A stretch of 5,232 nucleotides of DNA. Origin: an uncultured Lachnospiraceae bacterium (GTDB taxonomy: Bacteria; Bacillota; Clostridia; Lachnospirales; Lachnospiraceae). The stretch covers positions 1-5,232 of the forward strand of contig CANQCX010000138.1 in NCBI GenBank assembly GCA_947591115.1, read 5' to 3'. Below are positions 5,081 through 5,232 of the stretch, one piece after another. Numbering within the stretch: position 1 is the first letter of the stretch; each line of letters opens with the position of its first letter. The translations under genes and the position numbers were made by a program. The notes under the pieces were generated by a model. That model was not told the DNA's origin. It worked only from the letters and a program-made list of their open reading frames with translations, and ran no database searches.

Positions 5081-5116
5081 AGCACAAAAACCAGACCACC
5101 GCAGAACGCCGGTCTG
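5081..5116 (-). terminator. Intrinsic terminator of the right-edge gene, minus strand
   Basis: CAGACC (5092-5097) and GGTCTG (5111-5116) pair as a 6-bp stem with a 13-base loop; on the minus strand GTTTTTGTGCTTTT follows. It begins about 20 bases after the stop codon of the gene at the right edge, the normal position for its terminator. Confidence 0.68.
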
Positions 5117-5137
5117 ATAAAGAAACAGGTATTCTCT

Positions 5138-5232
5138 TTAGTTTTCTTCCGTTTTGGGCAGGGAGGCAAGGTATTCCCTTACCCGTCCGTAATAAATGCG
5201 GAGGAACTTGTTCGCACCGGCAGTCATGTAGA
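5138..5232 (-). CDS. C-terminal end of an unidentified protein (5' part beyond the window)
   Basis: On the minus strand a frame enters from the right edge and stops at TAA (5140-5138), giving the last 30 full codons: Y-M-T-A-G-A-N-K-F-L-R-I-Y-Y-G-R then V-R-E-Y-L-A-S-L-P-K-T-E-E-N. Composition is protein-like (alternating hydrophobic and charged residues, an aromatic-rich helix), codon use is GC-richer than the degenerate DNA next to it, and a good terminator follows, so I take it as a real gene end. I do not recognise the family. The other two minus-strand frames here are less convincing. Confidence 0.55.
   Translation of the reverse strand, partial: YMTAGANKFLRIYYGRVREYLASLPKTEEN

Overview
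The window looks like chromosomal DNA of a low-to-mid-GC Firmicute, most likely a clostridial gut-type bacterium of Lachnospiraceae character. The basis is strong AGGAGG-type ribosome binding sites, a near-consensus sigma-A promoter, AT-rich intergenic DNA, and the gene families present: an XRE regulator fused to membrane helices, DUF4230 proteins and an SdpR/SdpI pair. This placement is inferred from style, not from a marker gene.

Left part, all on the minus strand (1-2324). A cytoplasmic XRE DNA-binding domain fused to a two-helix membrane module runs off the left edge. Its promoter region (about 640-720) carries several short inverted repeats that could be its operators. Upstream of it, at 782-2087, lies a tightly coupled pair of DUF4230 paralogues. 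The first is anchored by an N-terminal membrane helix and the second is a lipoprotein whose ribosome binding site lies inside the end of the first gene. Together they make a likely envelope-facing pair of unknown function. A 237-bp divergent intergenic region separates them from the next gene and holds an exact short palindrome.

Middle (2325-4640). An MFS transporter on the plus strand converges on an sdpRI-type operon on the minus strand. The operon is an ArsR-family autorepressor of the SdpR type followed by an SdpI/DUF1648 membrane protein. It has a clear promoter (TTGACA, 17 bp, TAATAT) with an 11-bp-arm palindrome starting at the -10 element, the layout expected for autorepression. The ArsR reading frame continues about 95 bp into the SdpI gene out of frame, which is unusually long. 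The stop codons of the convergent MFS and SdpI genes both lie inside the arms of one hairpin.

Right part (4641-5232). No intact gene is visible. There is a short minus-strand remnant resembling the end of a receiver domain, three hairpins that would act as minus-strand terminators, and at the edge the last 30 codons of an unidentified minus-strand gene. This stretch reads as the decayed or deleted remains of earlier genes.

I found no tRNA, rRNA, CRISPR array or intact mobile element. The least-described content is the DUF4230 tandem pair. The SdpR/SdpI module is a known family, but here it has no toxin genes in view.
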